Shown here: in pieces, positions 23,666 to 32,520 of the stretch | How the letters are laid out: the number at the start of each line of letters is the position of its first letter | Position numbering within the stretch: position 1 is the stretch's first letter | Assembly: GCA_030692375.1 (NCBI GenBank) | Contig: JAUYCD010000062.1 | Location: 1-42,448 of the forward strand | Length of the DNA: 42,448 bases | Source of the DNA: Candidatus Latescibacter sp. | GTDB taxonomy: Bacteria; Latescibacterota; Latescibacteria; Latescibacterales; Latescibacteraceae | Direction: 5' to 3' | The notes under the pieces: generated by a model | Database searches by the model: none | The model's input: only the letters and a program-made list of their open reading frames with translations | Told to the model about the DNA's origin: nothing | Translations under genes and position numbers: made by a program

Positions 23666-25720
23666 TTAGAGAAAAAGCTCCGCACCCCGAATAAACATGA
23701 AACTGATCAGCCATGCCAGGGCAGTAGTGTAAAAAGCCATGAAGGCAGGCCATTGCCAGCCGCCGGTCTCACGTTTCAGGATGCTCAGTGTCGCAATACA
23801 GGGTACGTAAATGAGAATGAACAGCATCAGCCCGTACGCCTTGACCGGGGTGAACATCGGATCGCTCCGGAGGGCGTTTTGAATAGTCACCTCGGCATTG
23901 CCCTTATTTTTCCCGCCGATGGAATACACGGTGCCGAGGGTGGATACGATCACCTCTTTGGCGGCAAACCCGGCAGTAAGCGCGACGCCGATGCGCCAGT
24001 CGAGTCCCAGTGGCCGGAGTGCAGGCTCGATGAACTGCCCCAGCTTGCCCGCATACGTGTTTTCCAGAGCCGTGTTTGCCGGGCCGGGCGCATTGCCGGG
24101 CAGAGTGGAATCTTGACGGGGATAAGACATCAAGAGCCAGACCAGTACGGAGAGTAACATGATGAGGGTTCCCGCCTTGCGCAGGTAGAGGTAAGCCCGC
24201 TCCCAGATATGGATCACAACGCTCCGCAGGGTGGGGACACGGTAGGGGGGAAGCTCCATGACAAACGGGGTGGACGATCCACGCAGGGTGGCGATACGGG
24301 CGATGCTCAGGGAGAGAATAATTCCTACAATATAAAGTGAAAAAATAACATTTCCTGCATTTTTCGGACTGAAAAAAGCCCCGGCCAGGAGAATATACAC
24401 CGGGAGACGCGCTCCGCAGCTCATAAACGGCAGGATGAGCATGGTAATGGTTCGGTCTCTTTTGTTCTCCAGGATTCTGGTGGCCATGATGGCCGGGACA
24501 GTGCAGCCGAAGCCAACGATCATGGGGATGAAAGATTTACCGTGCAGGCCGAAAATATGCATGACACGGTCCATGATGAATGCCGCGCGGGCCATGTAAC
24601 CGGAGTCTTCCAGGATTGAAATGAAGAAGAAAAGAATCATGATGTTGGGGATGAATATGAGCACCCCTCCCACACCGGCGATGATTCCGTCCACCGCGAG
24701 CGAACGCAGGAAACCTTCCGGGAGTATGACATTCAACAACGCTCCTAGTGAAGCGAAGGCCTGTCCGATCCACAAGGTAGGATAGCTCCCCAGGCGGAAT
24801 GTCACCTGAAACATGCACCACAGGATTATGAGGAACAAAGGAAATCCGAGCAGCCGGTTGGTCATCAACGAATCAATTCTTTCCGAGCGGGATTGATATC
24901 TGTGCTCACGGGTTTTGAGGCACTCCGCCACTGCCCCGGAGGCATACCCGTACCGTCCGGCGGTTACCAGGCTCCCGATTCCGATTCCCTCAAGTTCTTC
25001 CAGGCGGCGGCGGACTATCTCGATCGTGCTGTAATCATCTTCAGTGAGATCGATTGAAAAAGAATCTGCAGCCGTCGGCGGTCCGAACATGAGAAGGTTG
25101 ATCGCTACCCATCGCTCATTCAGGGTAGTTTTTCCCCACACCAGCCTGGCCACTCTCTCGATGGCATGCTCCATTTCATGGCTGTAGAGCGGCGGTTTGC
25201 CGATTGCGGGAATTTCAGCGCGGGCAGCCTTGAGCGCGGCGGACATGAGATCGAATACTCCCTTTCCATGTTTGCCCACCGTTTTAACGCAGGGAACGCC
25301 GAGAAGGCGGGAGAGCTGCTCAATATTCAGAACGCTCCCCGTACGCTCAAACTCATCGAACATGTTCAGGGCAATTACGCAGGGTTTGCCCGTCTCTATA
25401 ATCTGCGCGGCCAGATAGAGATTTCTCTCCAGATTGGTGGTGTTCACGACAATGATAATGGCCGACACTTCGCCGGAGATTATCTCATTTCTGGCCACCA
25501 GTTCGTCCGGGGAATGGGGAGTCAGGCTGTATGTTCCCGGAAGGTCGATGAAAGTGACCGGAACATCATCAACCTGCGCAAAGCCTTCTTTTTTCTCCAC
25601 GGTAACACCCGGATAATTGCCGACATGCTGCCGTGAGCCGGTCATGAAATTGAAAAGGCTCGTTTTACCGCTGTTCGGATTTCCGGCCATGGCGATAATG
25701 ATGGGTGGCGCCGCAGGCAT
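23666..25720 (-). CDS. feoB: Ferrous iron transport protein B
   Basis: FeoB is the GTPase-linked inner-membrane Fe(II) importer. The 684-residue product has the N-terminal G domain (G1 GNPNSGKTS at 13-21, G3 DLPGTYSL, G4 NMFDE near 120), a short cytosolic helical region, and a C-terminal membrane domain with the gate motif GFGCTVPAIMATR. It is slightly shorter than E. coli FeoB and lacks FeoC. GAGGAAG is well placed before the ATG. Its first 56 bases overlap the 3' end of the DtxR-FeoA gene, indicating translational coupling. Confidence 0.97.
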   Translation of the reverse strand: MPAAPPIIIAMAGNPNSGKTSLFNFMTGSRQHVGNYPGVTVEKKEGFAQVDDVPVTFIDLPGTYSLTPHSPDELVARNEIISGEVSAIIIVVNTTNLERNLYLAAQIIETGKPCVIALNMFDEFERTGSVLNIEQLSRLLGVPCVKTVGKHGKGVFDLMSAALKAARAEIPAIGKPPLYSHEMEHAIERVARLVWGKTTLNERWVAINLLMFGPPTAADSFSIDLTEDDYSTIEIVRRRLEELEGIGIGSLVTAGRYGYASGAVAECLKTREHRYQSRSERIDSLMTNRLLGFPLFLIILWCMFQVTFRLGSYPTLWIGQAFASLGALLNVILPEGFLRSLAVDGIIAGVGGVLIFIPNIMILFFFISILEDSGYMARAAFIMDRVMHIFGLHGKSFIPMIVGFGCTVPAIMATRILENKRDRTITMLILPFMSCGARLPVYILLAGAFFSPKNAGNVIFSLYIVGIILSLSIARIATLRGSSTPFVMELPPYRVPTLRSVVIHIWERAYLYLRKAGTLIMLLSVLVWLLMSYPRQDSTLPGNAPGPANTALENTYAGKLGQFIEPALRPLGLDWRIGVALTAGFAAKEVIVSTLGTVYSIGGKNKGNAEVTIQNALRSDPMFTPVKAYGLMLFILIYVPCIATLSILKRETGGWQWPAFMAFYTTALAWLISFMFIRGAELFL

Positions 25721-26345
25721 TAATATCTTCCTCGATTATCAGGGTTCTGGCTTCACTCCTCCTGATCGCCAGGGAGGCGCCCCGCACATTGATCTGTATG
25801 GGATCGCCTAAAGGGGCGGAACGAATCATTTCCACCCGGGTACCCTCGATCAAACCCAGGTCCATGAGACGCTGACGCATGGAGTCGGAAGCCTTTATTT
25901 CAGAAATAATACCGTGTGCTCCCGGGGTAAGGTCATTCACTGTTTTTTTGTGAGTGGAATGCGGGAGCGGACGTTTCAAACTCTGCTCCATATATTCCGT
26001 TAATTTTGCTGTGGTGCCAAGACTGAGGACATGCTCGATACGGCAGGCTTCCTCTTCGGCGGTTTTCTCGTCAACGCCGATGATTTCTCGTAAAAAGAGC
26101 TGGATAACCCGGTGACGGGAGGCGATTCTGGCGGCCTGAAGGCTTCCCTCCGGGGTAAGCTCGATGTATTCGTATCTGGCATGGCGAATAAGACCCAATG
26201 ATTCAAGGTTCTTGAGCGCGCCGTTGACGCTGGGCATGGTCACCCCGAGTCTTTTGGCCACATCACGGACCCGTACCGCTGCAGTTGTTTTCTCGATCTC
26301 GAAAATGGCTTCGAGATAATCTTCCATGCTTGAAGAGAGAGCCAT
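25665..26345 (-). CDS. DtxR/MntR-type regulator fused to FeoA
   Basis: A 226-residue metal-responsive repressor with a FeoA/SH3 tail. Residues 1-62 are a winged helix (SMEDYLEAIFEIE, then RDVAKRLGVTMPSVNGALKN); about 65-135 are the metal-binding and dimerisation region (SRHRVIQLFLREIIG, then RIEHVLS). Residues about 140-213 form a FeoA domain (LTPGAHGIISEIKA, RQRLMDLGLIEGTRVEMI, INVRGASLAIRRSEA). It likely senses iron or manganese and controls the operon it heads, while the FeoA part may also interact with FeoB. No free-standing feoA is visible. The Shine-Dalgarno is modest (AGG). Confidence 0.95.
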   Translation of the reverse strand: MALSSSMEDYLEAIFEIEKTTAAVRVRDVAKRLGVTMPSVNGALKNLESLGLIRHARYEYIELTPEGSLQAARIASRHRVIQLFLREIIGVDEKTAEEEACRIEHVLSLGTTAKLTEYMEQSLKRPLPHSTHKKTVNDLTPGAHGIISEIKASDSMRQRLMDLGLIEGTRVEMIRSAPLGDPIQINVRGASLAIRRSEARTLIIEEDINACGATHHYRHGRKSEQR

Positions 26346-26370
26346 ATTTTACCTGTTTTTATATGAGATA

Positions 26371-26430
26371 TAGATGCGGCAACGAGTTCAGGATGACACG
26401 TGTCATGCCGAACTCGTTTCGGCATCTATT
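26371..26430 (+). repeat. Family 3 repeat, chimeric hairpins
   Basis: The first half mixes hairpin A and B sequences (GATGCGGCAACGAGTTCAGG) and the second half is a clean hairpin A; the palindromic linker is intact. It lies in the upstream region of the iron operon, where an operator for the DtxR-like protein would be expected, but no classic DtxR box is recognisable. Confidence 0.68.
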
Positions 26431-26552
26431 TTTTGAATCCATATTTTTATTCACCGCAGCAATAAATCCGGTTAGTCATGCACAACAATGTTATAAAGCC
26501 CTAACATTAATAGAATAAACAAATAGTTTCGAAAAAGCAAGAGAAATTCTTT

Positions 26553-27953
26553 TTATGATTCATGTTTCGCCGGTGCTGCGGGGATGCGGACGGTAAACAC
26601 ACTGCCTTCACCTTCGATGCTGTTCGCACTGATGGTGCCGCCATGATTTTCGACAATGAAGCGGGTGATGGGAAGGCCGAGGCCGGTGCCGGAGGCGGTG
26701 AACTTGCGGGCGTTGCTGGCGCGGAAGAATTCGGTGAATAGTCTGGGGATTTCCTTTTCCGGTACTCCGATGCCGGTATCGGCGACCGTGAGAATCACAT
26801 CCTTTTCGTCATGGTTCACCTTGACCGTTACCGAACCGTTCTCCGGTGTGTAGCGTATGGCATTGGAGATAAGGTTGCCTACCATGCGTTCGAGGTATTC
26901 GCCGCTGCCGATTATAAGAGGGATTTTCGGTTCCGCCTGCACTGTCATCCTGATCTTCTTTTCCAGCGCCTCGTCCATATACATTTCCACTGTTGAGGTC
27001 ACGATGGGAAGGAAATTGATATGTTTGAAATGGGTTTTAATCTCATTCAAATTGCGAAGCTGGGAGAAACTGAGGAGATTCTGAATAAACCGGCTTAGTT
27101 CCCGGGTGCGTTTTGGTATGCGCTCGATGGTTTCTTTCATGCCCTGATTCATTTCATGGCCATAGGCATCCAGCGCCGAGATAGCTGTGGATTCGATGGC
27201 CGCCAGCGGGCTCCGGATATCGTGAGCTACCACTTCGAGGAAATGGGATTTCTCCATCACCAGGCGGTCGCGTTCCCGAAGTGAGTTTTCCAGCCATACC
27301 TGGTGGATGCGCAACCGATCCATGGCAGTGGCTGTGAGATATACGCTCATGAACAGCGAAAATGTAAAAACAGAAAGCAGCCCGGCCAGAAACAGGGGAT
27401 CGGAGTAAAATGAGAAGGGAAAGAGTTTGTAATGATGGATCACACCTGCTGCTTCAAGAACAGCTATTCCGATAAATAGCACCGCGGCAAAGAACGCTTC
27501 AAAATAGGTGTACTTTTTTGAAAGCAGGATGGAACCGATGATAATGTGGAAGAAATAAAAAATGAAAAAGGGGTTGGCCGCCCCCCCGCTGAAATGGATG
27601 AGAAGGGTTAATATCACCAGATCGGCATTGATCTGTATCAGGGTGAACCGCAGGAATCGTCGTTTCAGTAAAGAAATGTCCAGGGTCAGATTAAGGCTGC
27701 CCGAGCGGTAGTAGAGAAAGTAGAATACATTGGTCAGGAAGAGGATGACGGTGATAAACCACAGCCAGGAATAATTGATGGTTTTGATATCCAAAACGAA
27801 CCGGGTGAAAAGGAGCACCATCGCCGCGCCGGTCGTCGCGATAAACCGCATCGTCACAAACCATCCGGGACGCCAGAGAGACCCTTCGGAGGGAGGAGTC
27901 ACGGTCTCGGACAAAGCCTGTGCGCCAGTATTACCGTTCTTTGGAGATACCAT
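26553..27953 (-). CDS. Orphan membrane sensor histidine kinase
   Basis: A 466-residue kinase. About six membrane helices fill residues 35-210, with only short loops and no large periplasmic sensor. After a short linker, the HisKA dimerisation domain carries the phospho-acceptor H244 in VVAHDIRSPL. The ATPase domain has the N box NLISNAIRYTPENG, G1 DTGIGVP and G2 GTGLGLPI. There is no response regulator on either side, so its partner must be elsewhere. The upstream hairpin at 28006-28037 separates it from the barrel gene. The signal is probably sensed in or at the membrane. Confidence 0.93.
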   Translation of the reverse strand: MVSPKNGNTGAQALSETVTPPSEGSLWRPGWFVTMRFIATTGAAMVLLFTRFVLDIKTINYSWLWFITVILFLTNVFYFLYYRSGSLNLTLDISLLKRRFLRFTLIQINADLVILTLLIHFSGGAANPFFIFYFFHIIIGSILLSKKYTYFEAFFAAVLFIGIAVLEAAGVIHHYKLFPFSFYSDPLFLAGLLSVFTFSLFMSVYLTATAMDRLRIHQVWLENSLRERDRLVMEKSHFLEVVAHDIRSPLAAIESTAISALDAYGHEMNQGMKETIERIPKRTRELSRFIQNLLSFSQLRNLNEIKTHFKHINFLPIVTSTVEMYMDEALEKKIRMTVQAEPKIPLIIGSGEYLERMVGNLISNAIRYTPENGSVTVKVNHDEKDVILTVADTGIGVPEKEIPRLFTEFFRASNARKFTASGTGLGLPITRFIVENHGGTISANSIEGEGSVFTVRIPAAPAKHES

Positions 27954-28005
27954 TCAGGTGGTCCATCTTCAAATCAAAAACCGTAAAGGTGTTTCCTGAC
28001 TTGCC

Positions 28006-28037
28006 ATAAGGGATGCGGTAATAACCGCATCCCTTAT
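28006..28037 (-). terminator. 14 bp perfect stem between barrel and kinase genes
   Basis: ATAAGGGATGCGGT (28006-28019) pairs perfectly with 28024-28037 around a four-base loop. It lies 19 bases beyond the stop of the barrel gene and about 50 bases before the kinase start. No U tract follows on the - strand, so it may be a factor-dependent terminator or mRNA stabiliser. Confidence 0.55.
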
Positions 28038-28055
28038 AATTTACATCATAAAGGC

Positions 28056-29207
28056 TTACAAGGCAAACAGTGTTTCAAAAAAGAAGACGTCATTTTTAAC
28101 TTTATTCCATTTCTTGGCTGCATCCTCTTTCTCGCCGTTAATGAGACCTTCAAGGCGGAGATGGATAGTTGGGCGAATCTTGTAAACCGCCGAAAGCATG
28201 ATCTGATTGAGATCCAGGAACTTGTTATCATAAGTCAACATGCTGTAGCGGGCATAAAGGCCGTATTTCGGTTGTTCATAACCAACGAGAACTTCACCTC
28301 CATTATGGTTGAGTGCGGTCTCGTTTATTTTATCGGTTTTACCCTCTACTCCTAATGAATCCAAATCTACAGGAGTCTGTGCCAGAGTGAACTGTGCCTG
28401 ACCCATAAAACCAGCGTCCGTTTTGAATTCGGCATCCAGACCATAGCGATTAACCGCATTCTTCATTTTTACACCAGCGGGAGTCTTGTCATGTCCATTT
28501 TGAGATGCATAAAGAGAAGCCCCAACATTTAACATACCCAATACCGGTACTTTATCCTTGTATCCAAGCCTTCCTGACAATGCAACACGCTGTACGATAG
28601 CCCCGATATCATTGTCACGGTCGCAAATGGGAATGGGAATGGAAAGACCGAGAGGGAAATCCGGAACTGGCCTGGAAAGAGGATTAGCCGCGGTTCCGTC
28701 GCTTGTTCTGTATGGATTGATCAGTGCAACAGCCAGTTGAACTTTATTGTCGACGAAATTCGAGAAGGTCTGGAACCCCAATACTCTGAGCTTAGTAAAA
28801 GCCTCGCTGTAAAGGGCATAATCCGATGTTCTCCTGCTGCTGTAAGAAGGAGTAATGCCGTAGGTATAATTCCGGCCCTTACCGATTCTAAGAGTGAAGT
28901 CCCAGGGCATTTTGCTGGACATATGCCAGTTTAAAAAGGCGCTCTCCATATAGAGCCGCGAAGGGGCATCTGTTTCAGAGGGATGAAAATATGTTTCAAC
29001 CAGCCAGTCAAACTCATCATCAAGTTTTTGGGAAAACTGAAATCCGAACCGGTGAATACGTTCAGAATAATTGGTGTTTGCAACAATAGTGCGGGCCTGC
29101 AAAAAACCGTGAACCTGCACCGGATCGGCTGAAGCCGTGATTGGCGCGGAACTGAATACTACGGCTGTAAAAGCAACGGCAGTTACGAGTTTCTTTAACA
29201 CTGGCAT
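28056..29207 (-). CDS. Outer-membrane beta-barrel (porin-like) protein
   Basis: A roughly 383-residue exported protein. The N-terminus is a signal peptide (LKKLVTAVAFTAVVFSS, then ASA cleavage). The rest alternates polar and hydrophobic residues in beta-strand style, with strand-like segments such as VHGFLQARTIV, FDWLVETYF and PWDFTLRIGKG, and ends in an aromatic-rich FFFETLFAL, all typical of a porin or phosphate-selective porin-like barrel. The start is uncertain: I use ATG 29207; GTG 29201 has GGGGAG at ideal spacing and may be the true start, and ATG 29231 is also open. No transporter partner is adjacent. Confidence 0.75.
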   Translation of the reverse strand: MPVLKKLVTAVAFTAVVFSSAPITASADPVQVHGFLQARTIVANTNYSERIHRFGFQFSQKLDDEFDWLVETYFHPSETDAPSRLYMESAFLNWHMSSKMPWDFTLRIGKGRNYTYGITPSYSSRRTSDYALYSEAFTKLRVLGFQTFSNFVDNKVQLAVALINPYRTSDGTAANPLSRPVPDFPLGLSIPIPICDRDNDIGAIVQRVALSGRLGYKDKVPVLGMLNVGASLYASQNGHDKTPAGVKMKNAVNRYGLDAEFKTDAGFMGQAQFTLAQTPVDLDSLGVEGKTDKINETALNHNGGEVLVGYEQPKYGLYARYSMLTYDNKFLDLNQIMLSAVYKIRPTIHLRLEGLINGEKEDAAKKWNKVKNDVFFFETLFAL

Positions 29208-29332
29208 CTCCCCATTGAGTTCTTCATTCATGTAAAGAAATTTATTCCGGAACCAACCTTTCGATACATCGTGTCCACCTGGTTTTTTTTACTCCCTGTA
29301 AATCCCTCCGTAATAGGGTGAAAAGAAACATT

Positions 29333-29467
29333 TCAGATCCTTGTTATCCTTCCATGGTCAAGGATGGTCACATTGCCTGCTTTGAGGGCTTTCACCGCCT
29401 TATCAATATCCTCGATTCTAAAAATCATAACCGCATTTTCGGAAGATTTCTCCATGAAGGCATACAT
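29333..29467 (-). pseudogene. C-terminal remnant of an ACT-domain protein
   Basis: A 44-residue frame (MYAFMEKSSENAVMIFRIED, then IDKAVKALKAGNVTIL) matches my memory of the C-terminal part of tandem ACT-domain proteins, where MYAFVEK-SGENAV-IFR is characteristic. The upstream frame continues about 22 codons to a TAA without the first ACT domain, so the gene is 5' truncated. No ribosome site precedes the ATG. It is therefore most likely a decayed fragment, although expression as a micro-protein cannot be excluded. It lies upstream of the barrel gene. Confidence 0.6.
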
Positions 29468-29636
29468 GCACACCGGTATAATTCCACATAAACCACTGTA
29501 ATAATGGGAGTATAAAGTTTTAAAATATACTTAAGGCAGGTACTCCAAGTCAAGCATAATTTGATTTGAAGTAACTATAACAATACCATCATTATATAGT
29601 TAATTATTCACCGATTTGAAGAGTAGGCAGGGTAGT
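29468..29636. other. AT-rich gap after glgC
   Basis: No ORF, strong hairpin or repeat family was seen between the ACT remnant and the end of glgC. The stretch is A/T-rich and probably carries decayed sequence and the promoter region of the downstream barrel gene. Confidence 0.3.
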
Positions 29637-30890
29637 TTAGAACATCGTTCCGGAGGGTATAATGGCATTCTTGTAAACTACGATGATTCCGTCATGCACC
29701 TCGAAAGTATCATAGACCCCTTCCATGACATGGTTTTCATTGACCAGCCTGACCCGGTCGCCGATGCGGGCATTCTTGTCGATGATTGCGTTTTCTATGA
29801 CCGTATCGTTTCCGGTTCCCACCATGGGAGAGCCCGCCATACGGTCAAGGTCGATTTCCTCGAGGGTTTCAAAGGCATCTGCTCCCATCATCACCACGTT
29901 TTTCAGCCTGGAACCGGGCGAGAGCTTGGAACGTATCCCGATGATGGATCGTTCGATCTCACATTTATCGAGAATACAGCCCTCGCAGATGATCGATTGT
30001 TGTATAGTACAGCCGTCCACCTTGCTCGCCGGAAGATAGCGGGGCCGTGTATAGATGGGCTTCTCACGCCGGTAGAGGTCGAAAGCGGGAAACGGATCGG
30101 TAAGGGCAAGATTGGCGCGGAAAAAGGTTTTGATGGTTCCTATGTCTTCCCAGTAACCGTGAAACTTGTAAGCTTTTACGTTGAGGTGCTTGATGGCGTA
30201 GGGAATGATGTGCCTTCCGAAATCATCTTTCTTTTCTCCTGTAAGGAGGCGGACGAGAAGACCGCGGTTGAAGACATAAATTCCCATGGAAGCCAGGAAA
30301 GGTTTTTCTGGTTCGCCGGTATCCGAAATGAGGCTTTCCACCTCGTTTTCATTTGGCTTTTCTTGAAAATCGATAATGCGGTTGTTGTAATCGGTTTTCA
30401 GGATTCCGAATTCACCGGTCTGTTCCCGCAAAACCGGTTTAACCGCTACAGTGAGATCCGCGCCCGTTTCACGGTGGAAGTCGACGAATTGTGAGTAGTC
30501 CATCTGGTACAGGTGGTCTCCGGCAAGAATTAAGACATGGTCCATATTCTGGGCGCGGAGATGGGGAAGCTGCTGACGGACAGCGTCGGCGGTTCCCTGG
30601 TACCACTGGTCGCTTGAAAGAGTCTGCTGGGCGGCGAGAACTTCGACGAAACCTGTGGAAAAGGAATCGAATTTGTAAGTCTGATAGATATGCCGGTGCA
30701 GGGAAACATGGTTGAACTGGGTCAGGACATAGATATGTTTTATACCTGAATTGATGCAGTTCGAGATAGGAATATCTATGAGCCGGAATTTCCCTGCAAT
30801 GGGAACCGCAGGTTTTGCCCTGAGCTTGGTAAGAGGTTGAAGGCGGATTCCCCTTCCGCCGCCGAGAATTACCGCAAGTACTCTATTCAT
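29637..30890 (-). CDS. glgC: Glucose-1-phosphate adenylyltransferase
   Basis: Makes ADP-glucose from ATP and glucose 1-phosphate, the committed step to bacterial glycogen. The 417 residues have an N-terminal nucleotidyltransferase (KLRAKPAVPIAGKFRLIDIP, SNCINSGI, WYQGTADAVRQ, ILAGDHLYQMDY, FQEKPNE) and a C-terminal left-handed beta-helix (GCILDKCEIERSIIGIRS). The usual GGxGTRL nucleotide loop reads GGGRGIRL, with I15 where Thr is normal. No other glg genes are in the window. A MITE begins about 20 bases upstream of the ATG, so its promoter must be inside or beyond that element. Confidence 0.95.
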   Translation of the reverse strand: MNRVLAVILGGGRGIRLQPLTKLRAKPAVPIAGKFRLIDIPISNCINSGIKHIYVLTQFNHVSLHRHIYQTYKFDSFSTGFVEVLAAQQTLSSDQWYQGTADAVRQQLPHLRAQNMDHVLILAGDHLYQMDYSQFVDFHRETGADLTVAVKPVLREQTGEFGILKTDYNNRIIDFQEKPNENEVESLISDTGEPEKPFLASMGIYVFNRGLLVRLLTGEKKDDFGRHIIPYAIKHLNVKAYKFHGYWEDIGTIKTFFRANLALTDPFPAFDLYRREKPIYTRPRYLPASKVDGCTIQQSIICEGCILDKCEIERSIIGIRSKLSPGSRLKNVVMMGADAFETLEEIDLDRMAGSPMVGTGNDTVIENAIIDKNARIGDRVRLVNENHVMEGVYDTFEVHDGIIVVYKNAIIPSGTMF

Positions 30891-30910
30891 TATTTTTTTC
30901 CGGGATATTT

Positions 30911-31115
30911 ATGATGATCCGGCAAAAAGTATTTTTTACATTATTTTCTGGTGTTTTTAAACCTCACCCCCTGCCCCCCTCTCCTAGTCAGGAGAGGGGG
31001 TAACTCATTGCTAGCTATGTCCTTACCCTCTCCTAATTAGGAGAGGGTGGCTGAAGGCCGGGTGAGGTTTTCGTCAATTCAGAGAGCTTTTTAATACTTT
31101 TTGCCGGATCATCAT
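30911..31115 (+). mobile_element. MITE-like family 1, copy B
   Basis: A 205 bp element with ends ATGATGATCCGG and CCGGATCATCAT; the terminal repeats pair over more than 20 bases. The interior has the same CCTCACCC/GGGTGAGG outer stem and two AGGAGAGGG hairpins with loops AGTC and AATT. It lies upstream of glgC and downstream of the ABC permease gene. The flanks are AT-rich but show no clean TTAA duplication. Outside it, the 30891-31203 gap holds nothing else. Confidence 0.8.
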
Positions 31116-31203
31116 TAATGGGAGATTGATAATTGTCATTGCCACATATAATATACATAATATTCATCCCCGAGTAAATGGTTCTTTACCTTTTTTGCAC
31201 CTC

Positions 31204-32520
31204 TTACCCTCGTATTGCCCAGCGGAGGATGTCCAAGAGTTTGGGAGGCTTGCCCTGCATCAGGATGCCGATCCGGAAGATTCTGCCTCCGGCCCATACT
31301 GAGAATAGAGTAAAGAGCAGAACTCCCGCAATTCCGACAATCGGCTGCCAGACAGGGACGCCGGCCGGGGTGCTCAATCTGAGCATCATCAGCATCGGTG
31401 TAAAAGGAGGAAACAGTGAAAGCCAGGTCGAAAAGGCGCTCAACGGCTCCCTGAGCACCGGCGTCATGATAAACATGGGTATCATCATCGGCAGCATTGC
31501 CGGCAGAGCCAGGGATTGCACGTCTTTTAAATCGTTGCAGGCCGACCCCAGAGCGGCAAGCATCGATCCGAACAAGAATACGGCCAGGATCATGAAAGCA
31601 AAAAACCACGGGAGCAAATGATAGGGAATATAAGCGCTAAGCCCCATATACTTTCCGGCCGTGATTCCACCGATGACATATACCATAGAAGCGGTCAGCG
31701 ACACACCCACACCGCCGATGATTTTTCCCATCATGAATTCGAAAGGCTGTATCGAGCCGAGAAGCACCTCGGCGATGCGCTGGGTTTTTTCCTCCATTAC
31801 TGAGGTCAGGAGCGGATTTGCCCCAAGCATGATCATAAAGAACATCAGCATGATCATGATCATGGGAATGCCTATCGCAACTCCTTCATTGCTGCGTTCG
31901 GCGTCTTTGAACTTGCCGGTTCCCTCGTTCAGCGAGGCCAGACCCAGGCCATCGATATTTACCCATAAAAACAGGTCCCTGATTTTTGATTCATCAATAC
32001 CCGCATCGGCAAGCCGCAGGCTTCGAAGCTGGTTGTTGACCGGCCACGACAGCCATCTCCGGAGATCGTCCAATACCGCGTTCTTGGAGTGATAGGCAAT
32101 GCGCGATCTCTCGGGATTGCCTGCAGGATGAACGACATCGGCGCCGATTTCCACGAAAGCGTACAGCTTTTTCGCGCGAATAAGGTTCGAAAGCTCCAAC
32201 CGCTGCTTCGCAGGGTTTTCCCTGTTCGGGTCAATGACCTCGAAAAGGTATGCCGGCCTGACTTTTTTGCCTTTTTTAGTATCGTACAATTCGGTTTCGT
32301 TTCTTGTTTTTGCAGCCAGCACAATGGAATCGGCAATCTTCCCCGACCAGTCGATGACTGCAATTTTTTTATCGGAAGTGTCGATATGACTTTCTGACAG
32401 CTTCATGGCTATAAAACCGCCGCTCATAAAGATCGGCATCAGAACGAGGCCGATTATGAACCCTTTTGTCCTGACTGCGGCCTTGTATTCCCGCCAGGCT
32501 AGAGTCATTATCTTACGCAT
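31204..32520 (-). CDS. ABC-2 type (NatB-like) permease
   Basis: A 438-residue inner-membrane permease. One N-terminal helix (GFIIGLVLMPIFMSGGFIAM) is followed by a large extracytoplasmic domain of about 170 residues and then five to six C-terminal helices. MEEKTQRIAEVLLGS is the conserved NatB/ABC-2 cytosolic loop. It should pair with the ATPase encoded just upstream, overlapping it by eight bases. The family includes Na+ and drug exporters; the substrate is not evident. Confidence 0.9.
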   Translation of the reverse strand: MRKIMTLAWREYKAAVRTKGFIIGLVLMPIFMSGGFIAMKLSESHIDTSDKKIAVIDWSGKIADSIVLAAKTRNETELYDTKKGKKVRPAYLFEVIDPNRENPAKQRLELSNLIRAKKLYAFVEIGADVVHPAGNPERSRIAYHSKNAVLDDLRRWLSWPVNNQLRSLRLADAGIDESKIRDLFLWVNIDGLGLASLNEGTGKFKDAERSNEGVAIGIPMIMIMLMFFMIMLGANPLLTSVMEEKTQRIAEVLLGSIQPFEFMMGKIIGGVGVSLTASMVYVIGGITAGKYMGLSAYIPYHLLPWFFAFMILAVFLFGSMLAALGSACNDLKDVQSLALPAMLPMMIPMFIMTPVLREPLSAFSTWLSLFPPFTPMLMMLRLSTPAGVPVWQPIVGIAGVLLFTLFSVWAGGRIFRIGILMQGKPPKLLDILRWAIRG

